Shown here piece by piece: positions 48,027 through 57,986 of a stretch of 64,000 nt of DNA (position 1 is the first letter of the stretch; the number at the start of each line of letters is the position of its first letter). Below the pieces are notes generated by a model. That model ran no database searches. It saw only the letters and a list, made by a program, of their open reading frames with translations, and was not told the origin of the DNA. Where the stretch lies: the NCBI RefSeq assembly GCF_014692675.1, contig NZ_JABFCZ010000016.1, forward strand, positions 1-64,000, read 5' to 3'. The translations under genes were made by a program, and so were the position numbers. Source of the stretch: Roseibium aggregatum (GTDB lineage Bacteria; Pseudomonadota; Alphaproteobacteria; Rhizobiales; Stappiaceae).

Positions 48027-48859
48027 GCAGCGTCCTGGATCGTCCCGGTATCCGGCTCAGCGCGCGAGAACTGCTGGCGCTGCGCAACGAACCGCGCCCG
48101 CCGAACGGACACCGCCCGGCCAGCCGCAGACCCGGCGTCGTTTCCGCCCGGCTGCCCGGCTCGGGCATGGACCTGCGGGAGATCCGCGCCTTTTCGGAAG
48201 GCGACGACACGCGGCGGATCGATCCGGCCGCAAGCGCCCGCACGGGAACTCTGCATGTGCGCAGTTTCCACGAGGACAGGGACGATGCCGTTCTGCTGAT
48301 TGCCGATTTTCGCCCGGAAATGCTGTGGGGAACCGGGGCAGCGCTGCGCTCTGTCCGGGCGGCAAGGCTCCTGGCCCGACGCGGCTGGGACGCCGTCGCG
48401 CGCGGGGCGTCCGTCGCCGGGATGAGCATCGGCTCCGCCGGCATCGCGGCGCTGTCGGCCCGGACAGGCGTCCGGCAGTTCGGCCTGATTGCGGAAATGC
48501 TGGCACAAGAACATGACCGGGCGCTGGAGGACCGCTCGTCCCCACCTTCGCTTGCGGCGGCCCTGGTCCAGGCCGCAAGACTTGCCCCTCACGGCGCCAA
48601 GGTGTGGCTTGCCACCGGTCCTGAGGGGATCTTGGCCGGGGATGAGCAGGCGCTCGCCCGCCTGGCGCGCAGGCGGCAGGTGACACTGCTTTGCCCGCTC
48701 GATCCGATGGAGGTTTTCCCGCCCGGTTCCGCACTGCCGATTTGCTCCGGCGGCGCCAGCCGGATTGCGCGGCTGCGCCCGTTCGAACCGGGGCCGCTGG
48801 TCTCCCGAATGCGGGGCCTGAACGTCACGGTCGAGGTGCTGGCCGATGACGCAGGCTGA
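48020..48859 (+). CDS. DUF58 domain protein
   Basis: The product is 279 residues from the ATG at 48020. The DUF58 signature region GSGMDLREIRAFSEGDDTRR is clear, followed by DPAASARTGTLHVRSFHED and a VWA-like strand (AVLLIADFRPEM). DUF58 proteins always accompany MoxR ATPases and resemble VWA domains. Overlaps on both sides indicate tight translational coupling. Confidence 0.92.
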   Translation: MVSSVLDRPGIRLSARELLALRNEPRPPNGHRPASRRPGVVSARLPGSGMDLREIRAFSEGDDTRRIDPAASARTGTLHVRSFHEDRDDAVLLIADFRPEMLWGTGAALRSVRAARLLARRGWDAVARGASVAGMSIGSAGIAALSARTGVRQFGLIAEMLAQEHDRALEDRSSPPSLAAALVQAARLAPHGAKVWLATGPEGILAGDEQALARLARRRQVTLLCPLDPMEVFPPGSALPICSGGASRIARLRPFEPGPLVSRMRGLNVTVEVLADDAG

Positions 48860-49187
48860 GCTCATTGCCGCCTTGCCGGACGGCCGCCTGCCGCCGGACC
48901 TGATGACGCTCGGTCCGTCCGACCTGCTGCTGGCTTTCGGCGTGGGACTGATCGTTTCCGCCCTCCTGTCGATGCTTCTTGCCCCTTTCGTCAGGCGCCG
49001 TCCGTCGCGCAAGGCTTTGATCCGCGCCACCCGTGGCCTCCCGCCTGAAGAACGGCTGCTTGCCATTGCGAAAATCGTCGGCCGCCTGCCGGAAGAGCTG
49101 CGCCCTGCCGCTTATCGCAGGGCGGCCTTGCCGGACGACAGGACCGTCGAACGTATCGCCCTGAAAGCGAGGCCGAAACGCAAATGA
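48846..49187 (+). CDS. Small membrane protein of the MoxR/Bat operon (DUF4381-like)
   Basis: The product is 113 residues. One membrane helix (LLLAFGVGLIVSALLSMLLA) is followed by a basic cytoplasmic tail with LPPEERLLAIAKIVGRLP. Position and topology match the short DUF4381-type protein usual between DUF58 and BatA genes; the domain assignment is tentative. It overlaps the DUF58 gene by 14 bases. Confidence 0.75.
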   Translation: MTQAELIAALPDGRLPPDLMTLGPSDLLLAFGVGLIVSALLSMLLAPFVRRRPSRKALIRATRGLPPEERLLAIAKIVGRLPEELRPAAYRRAALPDDRTVERIALKARPKRK

Positions 49188-49197
49188 GCCCATTCAG

Positions 49198-50145
49198 ATG
49201 CAACTCGCTCTAGCCTTTCCCTGGATCCTTCTCCTCCTGCCGTTGCCCTTGCTGGTTTCCCGTTTCGCGGCAACGAGCAAGAGCGTCCGGGCGGCGTTGA
49301 CGGTTCCAGCCGGGGCCTTTGCGGCGGCCGAGGCGGCGACGCACCGTGGCGACCGCGTCGGGCAGGCCTTGTCGCTTTGTGCATGGAGCGCTCTGGTTCT
49401 CGCACTCGCCGGACCGCGTGTTTCCGAGACGACCGATATCGTGCCGTTTTCCGGGCGGGAGATCATTCTCGCCCTCGATCTCTCCGGCAGCATGGTCAAG
49501 GAAGACTTCGTGCTCGACGGCAAGCCCCTGTCCAGACTGGATGCGGTCAAGCGCGTGGCCTCCGGCTTTGTCGCGGCCCGTAAAGGCGACAGGATCGCCC
49601 TGGTGGTTTTCGGCGAACGGCCCTATGTGGCGCAACCGCCGACGTTTGACGTTGGCTCGGTCGCACGCTCCATCGAAACCGCGCAGATCGGCATCTCGGG
49701 CAGGGCGACGGCGATCGCGGACGGGCTCGGCCTTTCGGTCAAGCGGCTGGAAGAAAGCAACGCAGCGACCAAGGTGATTGTGCTTCTGTCGGACGGCGTC
49801 GACACGTCCGGCAAGGTGCCTGCGACCGATGTCGCCCGGCTGGCGGCGCGCCACGGTATTCGCGTGCACACCATCGCGCTCGGTCCCGACGATCTGGAAC
49901 ATCGGCCGCAATCCCGCGATGCCGTCGATGCCGCAACCCTGAGAGCCATTGCGGAAATCGGCAAAGGCACCAGCTTCCGGGTCCGCACCATGACCGACCT
50001 TGAAGCGATGGCCGCAACCCTGGACCGGCTGGAGCCGAGCCCGATGCAGCGGCCGCCGTTGCGGTATTGGCGCCCGCTCTGGATCTGGCCGGCGGGCGTT
50101 GCGTTCGGTTTGCTCATTTCCCTGGCGTTGCGGAGGCAGGGATGA
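49198..50145 (+). CDS. BatA-like VWA-domain protein
   Basis: The product is 315 residues. N-terminal helices (LAFPWILLLLPLPLLV; ALVLALAGPRV) precede a von Willebrand A domain with an intact metal site, ILALDLSGSM (DxSxS), and LSDGVDTSGK. A C-terminal membrane helix ends it. These proteins are anchored in the inner membrane with the VWA domain outside. It overlaps the next gene by four bases. Confidence 0.92.
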   Translation: MQLALAFPWILLLLPLPLLVSRFAATSKSVRAALTVPAGAFAAAEAATHRGDRVGQALSLCAWSALVLALAGPRVSETTDIVPFSGREIILALDLSGSMVKEDFVLDGKPLSRLDAVKRVASGFVAARKGDRIALVVFGERPYVAQPPTFDVGSVARSIETAQIGISGRATAIADGLGLSVKRLEESNAATKVIVLLSDGVDTSGKVPATDVARLAARHGIRVHTIALGPDDLEHRPQSRDAVDAATLRAIAEIGKGTSFRVRTMTDLEAMAATLDRLEPSPMQRPPLRYWRPLWIWPAGVAFGLLISLALRRQG

Positions 50146-51032
50146 GCGAGCTGACATTGTTACGGCCCTGGTGGATTGCAGCATTGCCGGTGCTTGTGCT
50201 TTTGGCGGCGTGGAGCTGGCGACGCGGGCCGGATGCGGGCGGCTGGCAGGAGGTTATGCCCGGGCGGATGCTTGCGGCGATGCGGACGCTTGGCCATTTG
50301 CGAGGGGTAAGCAGACAGTTCGGCGTCACCTCGTTCATCGCCGCCGGATTGATCGCGCTCGGCCTTGCCGGACCGGCTCTCCCGCGGTCCGACGCGCCGG
50401 TCCTGGCCGGAAGCGGCGCGATCCTGATCGCGATCGACATGTCGCCCTCGGTCGCCGAAAGTCCGGCTCTTGCCGATGCGCAAGCTGCGGCGGCACAGGT
50501 GCTTGCCGCCGCCAACGGCCGGCCGGTCGGTCTGATCCTGTTTGCCGGCGAGGCCTATGACGTCGCTGCCCCGACAGCGGATCCGGCAACCCTGGAGACC
50601 CAGATCGCGGTGCTCGGGCCTGACACCATGCCGGACAAGGGCAGCCGCCCGGCCGCCGCCTTCGCGCTTGCCCGGGACATGCTGTCAGGTGTTTCCGATG
50701 CGGATCTGGTGCTGATCTCCGACGGCGGCGGGCTTTCCGCCGACGCGGTCGCCGAGGCGGAACGGCTGACCGGCGCAGGCATCCGCCTGCTGGTCCTGAC
50801 GCTGGACGATGCGGCCGGTGGCCCTGTGAAAAAGAACGCCTTTTCGGTCCTCGAGCCCCTTTCTGTATCCGCACCCGCCCAGGCGCCGGGCCCGGTGCTC
50901 GGCGCCGTGTCTCATAACGCGAAGCTTCGCCGCGACGGTGCATTGACCGCGCTTCATTTTCGCGACCTCGGCCCCTTTGTCGCCGCCCTGGCCCTGCTGC
51001 CGCTGCTCGGTCTTTTCAGGAGGTCCGGATGA
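50142..51032 (+). CDS. BatB-like VWA-domain protein
   Basis: The product is 296 residues from the ATG at 50142. Two N-terminal membrane helices, a VWA domain with metal-site DMSPSV and LISDGGG, and a C-terminal helix (LGPFVAALALLPLLGLFRRS) give the same layout as BatA. The metal-site serines are kept although the usual glycine is replaced by proline. Overlaps of four bases on both sides show co-translation. Confidence 0.88.
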   Translation: MSELTLLRPWWIAALPVLVLLAAWSWRRGPDAGGWQEVMPGRMLAAMRTLGHLRGVSRQFGVTSFIAAGLIALGLAGPALPRSDAPVLAGSGAILIAIDMSPSVAESPALADAQAAAAQVLAAANGRPVGLILFAGEAYDVAAPTADPATLETQIAVLGPDTMPDKGSRPAAAFALARDMLSGVSDADLVLISDGGGLSADAVAEAERLTGAGIRLLVLTLDDAAGGPVKKNAFSVLEPLSVSAPAQAPGPVLGAVSHNAKLRRDGALTALHFRDLGPFVAALALLPLLGLFRRSG

Positions 51033-51643
51033 GACGGGCGGCAATCATCTTGCTGGCCGGACTGGCCTGTGTCCTTCTTGCCGGTCCCGGCGCATGGGGG
51101 CGCTTGCTGCTTTGGACGGGACTGCCGGCAGGAGCTGCGCTGATGAACGATCCGGCAGCCCGTGGCCTCGCGCTTTACCGGTCCGGCTCTTATGAAGCCG
51201 CGGACAGGGCCTTCGCAGACGCCGGGCGCGGCCAGACCTTCAATCGGGCCCTGACGCTTGCGGCGACCGGCAAATACGCCTTGTCGGTCGCCTATTTCGA
51301 CGCGGTGCTTTTTTCCAATCCGGCCGATGCGGAGGCCCGCCGCCTGCGGGATCTCGTCGATAAACTGGCGCCCAAGACGCTGGGCGACAGCGTTGCCCCG
51401 GGCCGTCTGGCCGGTGTTGGCGACGGTTCGTATCAGCCTGAAAAAAGCAAGTGGGGCTGGCCCGGAACACCCGATCCGGAATGGCAGCGCAGGGTGACCG
51501 CGCGCGGCTATGCCGCCTCCGATGCCTGGCTCGACACGATCACCGACGACCCCGGCGAGTTCCTGCGCTTGCGCCTTGCCAAGGAATACGAACGCCGGGC
51601 CGGGCTGGGCCTGATCCGGCCGCGTGAGGGCGATCCATGGTGA
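51029..51643 (+). CDS. TPR-like protein of the Bat operon (BatC/BatE-like)
   Basis: The product is 204 residues. An N-terminal hydrophobic segment (AAIILLAGLACVLLAG) is followed by TPR-like helices (ALYRSGSYEAADRAFADAG; ALTLAATGKYALSVAYFDAV; NPADAEARRLRDLVDKL). It matches the short TPR subunit that goes with BatA/B in many operons. It overlaps the BatD-like gene by seven bases. Confidence 0.8.
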   Translation: MRRAAIILLAGLACVLLAGPGAWGRLLLWTGLPAGAALMNDPAARGLALYRSGSYEAADRAFADAGRGQTFNRALTLAATGKYALSVAYFDAVLFSNPADAEARRLRDLVDKLAPKTLGDSVAPGRLAGVGDGSYQPEKSKWGWPGTPDPEWQRRVTARGYAASDAWLDTITDDPGEFLRLRLAKEYERRAGLGLIRPREGDPW

Positions 51644-52821
51644 TCCGTATTGCGCTCCTTCTGCTCCTGATGTGCGGATTCGCCCGCGCCGAAACCCTGC
51701 GCCTTGTCGTGCCGGACGTTCATCCCGTCGTCGGGGAAATGGTTCCCGTGATCGTTCGCGGCGAGTACACCCGCCGGATTGCCCTGGAAACGCTGACGTT
51801 TCCCGATTCGGACGCCTATGACTGGATGCAGCTTGCCAAGGACCAGTGGCGCGACGAGCGCGTCGACGGCCGGGCCGTGAAGGTGTTCGAGCGGCGGATC
51901 GCGCTTTTCCCCCGCCGCGCCGGGCAGCTCACGATCGGTCCGCTCACCCATCGCCTCACCGTTGCCGCCGCCGGCGGTGGGCGCGAAGTACTGGATGTTC
52001 AGGCCGAACCGCTCACGATCCAGGTGACACCGTTTCCGGCACAAGGCTCACCGCTTGCGGCCTCCTTCCTGGAGGTGGAGGACGACCTCTCGACGCAGCC
52101 GGGCAAATTGCGCGACGGGGAAACCCTCGTTCGGCGGGTGACGCTTCGCGCCGGCGGAACATTGCCCCATCTCCTGCCGGCGCGACCGGTCATACGCCAA
52201 CCTTGGCTGATCAGTTTTACCGCGCCGGAAGTCCGCAAGATGAAGCCGACGCCATACGGCCCGGAAACCACCGTCGTCTGGGAATGGCATCTGAGGCCGA
52301 AGACCGGGGAGCCGGGTGTGCTGCCCGCAATTGAAATCCCGTGGTTCGACACGTCGACGCGGCAAATGGGAGAGGCGGAAATTCCGGCCATTCCCTTCGG
52401 CTATGCCAGTTTTGCGGGGAACCGCGCCGGTGTCGACCGGCTTCCTCCGGCGCAGACCACGGCTGCCTTCGGCATGCTCGGAGCGGGATTGCTGACCGGA
52501 CTTCTCTTCGGTTTCGCGGGAGCCTCGCGTCGCCGCGGCACCGCGCTGTTGCAGATCCTGAAACGCTGGTCGCCCATCGACCCCACCCGGCGTGAGCTGC
52601 GGACGGCCGCAAGGGGGCAAGACCTCATGGCGCTCCGGTCAGCTGCGGAACGCTATCTTGCCAGACGGCGGGCACTCGACCTTCCGGAACCGGAAGACGC
52701 AACGGTTGAGCTGGACAAAGTCCTCTACGCGAAGCCCTCCGACCCGGCCTCTTTTGATTCCGATAGATTCCGGCGGGCTCTTTTGAGCCGAAAGAGAGCC
52801 AAAGCGAAAAGCCGGCCCTGA
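51637..52821 (+). CDS. BatD-like protein
   Basis: The product is 394 residues. A signal peptide (IRIALLLLLMCGFARA) is followed by beta-rich domains of the BatD type (VVPDVHPVVGEMVPVIVRGE; RIALFPRRAGQLTIGPLTHR; VRRVTLRAGG), a membrane helix near residue 275-292 (AAFGMLGAGLLTGLLFGFA) and a cytoplasmic tail. It closes the operon. Confidence 0.85.
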   Translation: MVIRIALLLLLMCGFARAETLRLVVPDVHPVVGEMVPVIVRGEYTRRIALETLTFPDSDAYDWMQLAKDQWRDERVDGRAVKVFERRIALFPRRAGQLTIGPLTHRLTVAAAGGGREVLDVQAEPLTIQVTPFPAQGSPLAASFLEVEDDLSTQPGKLRDGETLVRRVTLRAGGTLPHLLPARPVIRQPWLISFTAPEVRKMKPTPYGPETTVVWEWHLRPKTGEPGVLPAIEIPWFDTSTRQMGEAEIPAIPFGYASFAGNRAGVDRLPPAQTTAAFGMLGAGLLTGLLFGFAGASRRRGTALLQILKRWSPIDPTRRELRTAARGQDLMALRSAAERYLARRRALDLPEPEDATVELDKVLYAKPSDPASFDSDRFRRALLSRKRAKAKSRP

Positions 52822-52892
52822 CGGGTCATGCGGGCGTGTCCGCCCGGCCCGCGCCGAACCTGGGCCCTACGCCGTCGCGGCCCCCGGTTTGC

Positions 52893-53450
52893 TCACGCTT
52901 CCCGGAGCTTGCCGCGCTTCAGGTGCTCGTCGAGGCGCGGCATGATTTCCACGAAATTGCAGGGCATGTGCCGGTAGTCGAGCTGCCACTTCAAGATGCC
53001 GTCCCAGGCGTCCTTGCAGGCGCCGGGCGAGCCGGGCAGGACGAAGAGATAGGTGGCGTTGGCGACCCCGCCGGTTGCCCGGGACTGGATCGTCGAGGTG
53101 CCGATCTTCTCGTAGGAGATTTGGTGGAACACCGTCGAAAAACCGTCCATGCGCTTTTCGAACAGCGGCTCGATCGCCTCCGGCGTCACGTCCCGGCCGG
53201 TAAAGCCGGTGCCGCCGGTGGAGATGATGACATCGATCGCCTCGTCCGCGATCCACGCCTTCACTACCTCCTGGATCGCCGGCACGTCATCGGTGACGAT
53301 CTTGCGGTCGGCGAGAATATGGCCATCGCGCGCGATCCGGTCGGCAAGGGTCGCGCCGGAGCGGTCCTCGTCCAGCGATCGCGTATCCGACACGGTCAGG
53401 ACGGCGATCTTGAGCGGAATGAACGGGCGGCTTTCGTCGATACGGGACAT
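52893..53450 (-). CDS. moaB: Molybdenum cofactor biosynthesis protein B
   Basis: The product is 185 residues from the ATG at 53450 with a GAGGAG site. The MoaB/MogA fold is marked by IAVLTVSDTRSLDEDRSG, ISTGGTGFTGRDVTPEA and VLPGSPGACKDAW. It adenylylates molybdopterin before metal insertion. It is convergent with the Bat operon and divergent from an aminotransferase gene. Confidence 0.95.
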   Translation of the reverse strand: MSRIDESRPFIPLKIAVLTVSDTRSLDEDRSGATLADRIARDGHILADRKIVTDDVPAIQEVVKAWIADEAIDVIISTGGTGFTGRDVTPEAIEPLFEKRMDGFSTVFHQISYEKIGTSTIQSRATGGVANATYLFVLPGSPGACKDAWDGILKWQLDYRHMPCNFVEIMPRLDEHLKRGKLREA

Positions 53451-53634
53451 GAATATTCTCCTCTTCAGAAGACATAAGCGAGCGCGGAGCGACAATCCAG
53501 AGGCGCGTTGATGAATTTTCTTATGCATGAAAATTTCAAAAAGAAGGACTTGAAAGACACAAACGAAAAGGATAGGTAAGTATTATTGACCTATAATTTC
53601 GAACACAAGGTCGTCCCGAAAAGACGAAAAAACC

Positions 53635-54855
53635 ATGCAGGACTGGAGCCACTTGTTTGCCACGCGGTCGTCGAGGATGGCCGCCTCCGAAATTCGCGAA
53701 TTGCTGAAACTGCTGGACCGGCCGGAGATGATCTCCTTCGCCGGCGGCATCCCCGATCCCGCGCTCTTCCCGGCGGACGCCTTCCGCGACGCCTACGGGG
53801 AATTGTTCGGGTCCGACGCCTGCCGCACGGCCCTGCAATATTCGGTAAGCGAGGGCTATCCGCCGCTGCGCCAATGGATCGCGGACCGGATGGCGGAGCT
53901 CGGCATACCCTGCAGCATCGACAACATCCTGATCACCTCCGGGTCGCAGCAGGCGCTCGATTACCTCGGCAAGCTGTTCCTGTCGCCCGGCGATACGGCG
54001 CTGGTCGGGTGGCCGACCTATCTGGGCGCGCTCCAGGCCTTCAACGCCTATGAACCTTCCTATGACCGCCTGTTGCCGGCGGCCAACCGGAGTGCTCAGG
54101 ACTATCGCGACACCGCCGCAGAAAACGGCGGCGCGGTGAAATTCGCCTATTGCTCCGCAGATTTCGCCAACCCGACCGGCCTGACGCTGGACCTTTCCGA
54201 GCGCGAGAGGATCCTGGATCTGGCCACAGACCTCGACGTCGCCGTGATCGAGGATGCCGCCTATCAGTCCCTGCGCTACGATGGTGAGCCGCTGCCGCCG
54301 ATCCTGGCGCTCGACATCGCCCGCAACGGCGGCATCGACAACACGCGGACGATCTATTGCGGCAGCTTCTCCAAGACCCTGTCCCCGGGCCTGCGTGTCG
54401 GCTGGGTCTGCGCGGCAGCCCCGGTCATCCAGAAACTGGTCCTGATCAAGCAGGCGTCCGACCTGAACTCGTCCACGATCAATCAGGTCGTGATGGCGGG
54501 CGTCGCCGAACGTGCCTTCGACGCTCAGGTGACCAAAATCCGCAAGGCCTATCGCGCCCGCCGCGACTGCATGCTGGACGCGCTTGAACGGAACATGCCG
54601 GACGGCGTCACCTGGAACCGCCCGGAAGGCGGCATGTTCATCTGGCTGGAGCTGCCGGCGTCCGTCAATTCGGCGGACCTGCTCGCCCGCTCCATCGAAG
54701 AGGCAAAGGTCGCCTTTGTTCCGGGCGGGGCGTTCTTTCCCGACGGGACCGGCACCAACTGCATGCGCCTCAATTTCTCCGCCCCGAGTGAGGAAAAGAT
54801 CGAAGAGGGAATTGCCCGTCTTGGACGATTGATTTCCGAAACACTGTCCCGATAG
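53635..54855 (+). CDS. PLP-dependent aminotransferase (2-aminoadipate type)
   Basis: The product is 406 residues of fold type I. The PLP lysine is in CGSFSKTLSPGLRVGW; the family features ITSGSQQALDYLGKLF, FANPTGLTLDL and RPEGGMFIWLELP are present. No helix-turn-helix domain is attached, so it is an enzyme of the LysN/Aro8 group rather than a MocR regulator. The amino donor is unknown. Confidence 0.9.
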   Translation: MQDWSHLFATRSSRMAASEIRELLKLLDRPEMISFAGGIPDPALFPADAFRDAYGELFGSDACRTALQYSVSEGYPPLRQWIADRMAELGIPCSIDNILITSGSQQALDYLGKLFLSPGDTALVGWPTYLGALQAFNAYEPSYDRLLPAANRSAQDYRDTAAENGGAVKFAYCSADFANPTGLTLDLSERERILDLATDLDVAVIEDAAYQSLRYDGEPLPPILALDIARNGGIDNTRTIYCGSFSKTLSPGLRVGWVCAAAPVIQKLVLIKQASDLNSSTINQVVMAGVAERAFDAQVTKIRKAYRARRDCMLDALERNMPDGVTWNRPEGGMFIWLELPASVNSADLLARSIEEAKVAFVPGGAFFPDGTGTNCMRLNFSAPSEEKIEEGIARLGRLISETLSR

Positions 54856-54903
54856 GCTGCACCCGGTATCGCCGCAATTCCCCGCGGCGAAAGGGAGGCC
54901 GAT

Positions 54904-55548
54904 TTGGATCTTTACGAACAGGTTGATCGGTATTGCGAACGGGTCGGTCCGGAGTTCTGGGCCGAGCCTCTAAATGCGGTGACCAATGTGGGGTTTCTGA
55001 TCGCGGCGATCGTCGCTTTCTACCTGTGGCGGCGGAAAACACCGGACGACCGGGTGGCGCTTGCCCTGATCGGCGTCGTCTTCCTGACTGGGATCGGGTC
55101 TTTCCTGTTTCACACCTTCGCGACCCGCTGGGCGGAAATGGCCGATGTCATTCCCATCGTCGTGTTCATCCATTTCTATCTCCTGATCGCGCTGAACCGG
55201 TTCCTGAAAATGTCGTGGGTCCTGGCCGGAGCGCTCGTTATCGGCTTCTTCGTGATGTCGCCGGGACTGGGCGAGGTCTGGGCGCCGATCGTCGGGTCAT
55301 CGGCCTTTTACCTGCCGGCCCTGCTGGCGATCTTCGCGGTCGGGATTGCCTTCTGGCGGACAGACAAGAAGCTCGGACGGGATGTGCTCCTGACCGGTGT
55401 CCTGTTCACCGTGTCCGTCACTTTCCGGGCCCTGGACATGTCCCTTTGCCCCGACGTCACCACGGGAACGCATTTTTTGTGGCATATCTTCAACAGCCTG
55501 GTGCTGTTTTCGCTTCTGCGGGTTCTCATTTTACAGCGCAGCGGGTAA
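54904..55548 (+). CDS. Alkaline-ceramidase-family (CREST) membrane hydrolase
   Basis: The product is 214 residues with seven likely membrane helices. CREST zinc-site residues are in GIGSFLFHTFATRWAEMAD (His and Asp) and GTHFLWHIFNSL (two His). Bacterial members probably hydrolyse ceramide-like or other amide lipids; the substrate is not known. The start is TTG with a GGGAGG site upstream. It lies about 90 bases before the malic enzyme gene in the same direction. Confidence 0.85.
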   Translation: MDLYEQVDRYCERVGPEFWAEPLNAVTNVGFLIAAIVAFYLWRRKTPDDRVALALIGVVFLTGIGSFLFHTFATRWAEMADVIPIVVFIHFYLLIALNRFLKMSWVLAGALVIGFFVMSPGLGEVWAPIVGSSAFYLPALLAIFAVGIAFWRTDKKLGRDVLLTGVLFTVSVTFRALDMSLCPDVTTGTHFLWHIFNSLVLFSLLRVLILQRSG

Positions 55549-55639
55549 TCCCTTTGTCTAACAAGGGATTTGGATTCCGCTCCGGCAACGCACTGGCAAG
55601 CCGAATGCGGTTCGGGGTGATGGAAGAGGGGCGGCAGCC

Positions 55640-57934
55640 ATGAGCGACAAGAAGACCACCGGCAGCGATCTGACCGAAGCCGCCCTGTACTTTCACCAGT
55701 ATCCGAAGCCCGGCAAGCTCGAAATCCAGGCGACCAAGCCGCTCGGCAACCAGCGCGACCTGGCGTTGGCTTATTCTCCCGGCGTCGCAGCACCTTGCAT
55801 GGAAATCGCGAAAGATCCGGCCAAGGCGGCCGATTACACGGCGCGGGGCAATCTGGTCGCCGTCATTTCCAACGGCACCGCCGTTCTGGGTCTCGGCGCG
55901 ATCGGTCCGCTGGCTTCCAAGCCGGTGATGGAGGGCAAGGCGGTCCTCTTCAAGAAATTCGCCGGCATAGACGTCTTCGATATCGAGGTCGACGAACGGG
56001 ACGTCGACCGGTTCGTCGATGCAGTCGCCGTTCTGGAGCCGACCTTTGGCGGCATCAACCTGGAAGATATCAAGGCGCCGGAATGCTTCCAGATCGAAGC
56101 CAAGCTGCGCCAGCGGATGAACATCCCCGTGTTCCATGACGACCAGCACGGAACGGCCATCATCGTCGGCGCTGCCGTCCGCAACGGCCTGGAACTGGCG
56201 GGCAAGGAGATTTCCGAAGCGAAGATCGTGGCCTCGGGCGCTGGCGCGGCAGCCCTTGCCTGCCTCAACATGCTGGTGAGCCTGGGCGCCAAGCTGGAAA
56301 ACATCTGGGTCACGGATATCGAGGGCGTCGTCTATGAGGGCCGCGAGGCGCTCATGGACGAGTGGAAGGCGAAGTTTGCGCAAAAGACCGACAAGCGCAC
56401 CCTGGCAGACGTCATCGACGGTGCGGATGTCTTCCTCGGCCTGTCCGCCGCCGGCGTCCTGAAGCCGGAGATGGTCGCCAGCATGGGCAAGGGGCCGCTG
56501 ATCCTGGCGCTCGCCAATCCCAATCCGGAAATCATGCCGGAAGAAGCGCTGGCCGTGCGGCCGGATGTGGTGATGTGCACCGGCCGGTCCGACTATCCGA
56601 ACCAGGTCAACAACGTCCTGTGTTTCCCCTATATCTTCCGCGGTGCGCTCGATGTCGGCGCGACCACCATCAACGAGGAAATGAAACGCGCGGCGGTGGA
56701 GGCAATCGCAGGGCTCGCGCGCGAGGAACCGTCGGACGTGGCCGCGCGCGCCTATGGCGGGGCGACGGAAACCTTCGGGCCGAATTACCTCATTCCGTCC
56801 CCCTTCGATCAGCGTCTGATCCTGCGCATTGCGCCGGCGGTCGCCAAAGCGGCAATGGAAACCGGCGTCGCCACCCGGCCGATCGAGGATTTCACCGCCT
56901 ACCTGGACCGTCTGAACCGCTTTGTCTTCCGTTCCGGCCTGATCATGAAACCGATCATCCAGGCGGCGACCCAGGATCCGAAACGGATCATCTATGCCGA
57001 AGGCGAGGATGAGCGGGTTCTGCGCGCTGCCCAGGTTCTGATGGAAGACAAGATCGCAAAGCCGATCCTCGTCGGCCGCCCGGACGTTCTGGAGGCGAGA
57101 TGCGAGCGCTTCGGCCTGAAGATCCGCCCGGGCGAGGATTTCGAATTCATCAACCCGCAGGACGACCCTCGTTACCGGGATTATGTGGACGAATATTTTG
57201 CCTGTGTCGGGCGCAAGGGCCTGCCGCCGGATGCAGCGCGCACGGTGGTGCGCACCAACTCGACCGTGATCTCGGCGCTTGCCGTCCGCAGAGGCGATGC
57301 GGATGCGGTGATCTGCGGTCTTGAAGGGCGTTTTATCCGCCATTTGCGGGATATCCGCCAGATCATCGGCATGCGCGAAGGTGTCCGCGATCTCTCCGCG
57401 CTGTCCCTGCTGATCAGCAGCCGTGGGGCGGTCTTCCTGACGGATACCTTCGTGTCGGAGGAGCCGAGCGCGGCGGAACTGGCCGAAATGGCGCTGCTGG
57501 CGGCGGAAGAAATTCATCGCTTCGGGATCGAACCCAAGGCGGCCCTGCTGTCCCTGTCGAACTTCGGTTCGCGCGACACCGCGTCCTCCCGAAAGATGCG
57601 CGCCGCACTTGAAATTCTCTGGCGCTCGCATCCGGACCTGGAAGTGGATGGGGAAATGCACGGCGACGCCGCATTGAACGAGCTTCTGCGGGAACGCGTC
57701 ATGCCGGACAGCAAGCTGAAAGGCGAAGCCAACCTGCTGCTCTTCCCGAACCTGGACGCCGCCAATATCGCCCTCAACCTGCTCAAGGTGTCCACCCAGG
57801 CGCTGCATGTCGGGCCGATCCTGCTCGGCGCTTCAAAGCCGGCCCACATCCTGACCCCGTCGGTCACGTCCCGTGGCGTGGTCAACATGTCGGCCCTGGC
57901 ATGCGTGGAGGCGCAAAAGCGGGCCGAGGTCTGA
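55640..57934 (+). CDS. maeB: NADP-type malic enzyme with phosphotransacetylase-like domain
   Basis: The product is 764 residues. Residues 1 to about 425 form the malic enzyme ([32 protein letters not shown] for metal binding; [16 protein letters not shown] for NADP). Residues of about 430-764 are the phosphotransacetylase-like regulatory domain ([20 protein letters not shown]). It converts malate to pyruvate and CO2; the C-terminal domain usually binds acetyl-CoA as an effector. A GAGGGG site precedes the ATG. Confidence 0.97.
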   Translation: MSDKKTTGSDLTEAALYFHQYPKPGKLEIQATKPLGNQRDLALAYSPGVAAPCMEIAKDPAKAADYTARGNLVAVISNGTAVLGLGAIGPLASKPVMEGKAVLFKKFAGIDVFDIEVDERDVDRFVDAVAVLEPTFGGINLEDIKAPECFQIEAKLRQRMNIPVFHDDQHGTAIIVGAAVRNGLELAGKEISEAKIVASGAGAAALACLNMLVSLGAKLENIWVTDIEGVVYEGREALMDEWKAKFAQKTDKRTLADVIDGADVFLGLSAAGVLKPEMVASMGKGPLILALANPNPEIMPEEALAVRPDVVMCTGRSDYPNQVNNVLCFPYIFRGALDVGATTINEEMKRAAVEAIAGLAREEPSDVAARAYGGATETFGPNYLIPSPFDQRLILRIAPAVAKAAMETGVATRPIEDFTAYLDRLNRFVFRSGLIMKPIIQAATQDPKRIIYAEGEDERVLRAAQVLMEDKIAKPILVGRPDVLEARCERFGLKIRPGEDFEFINPQDDPRYRDYVDEYFACVGRKGLPPDAARTVVRTNSTVISALAVRRGDADAVICGLEGRFIRHLRDIRQIIGMREGVRDLSALSLLISSRGAVFLTDTFVSEEPSAAELAEMALLAAEEIHRFGIEPKAALLSLSNFGSRDTASSRKMRAALEILWRSHPDLEVDGEMHGDAALNELLRERVMPDSKLKGEANLLLFPNLDAANIALNLLKVSTQALHVGPILLGASKPAHILTPSVTSRGVVNMSALACVEAQKRAEV

Positions 57935-57986
57935 GGGAAAGTCTGTCGCCGGGGCCACGCACCGCACGCGGAGCCGGACAGGCGGA

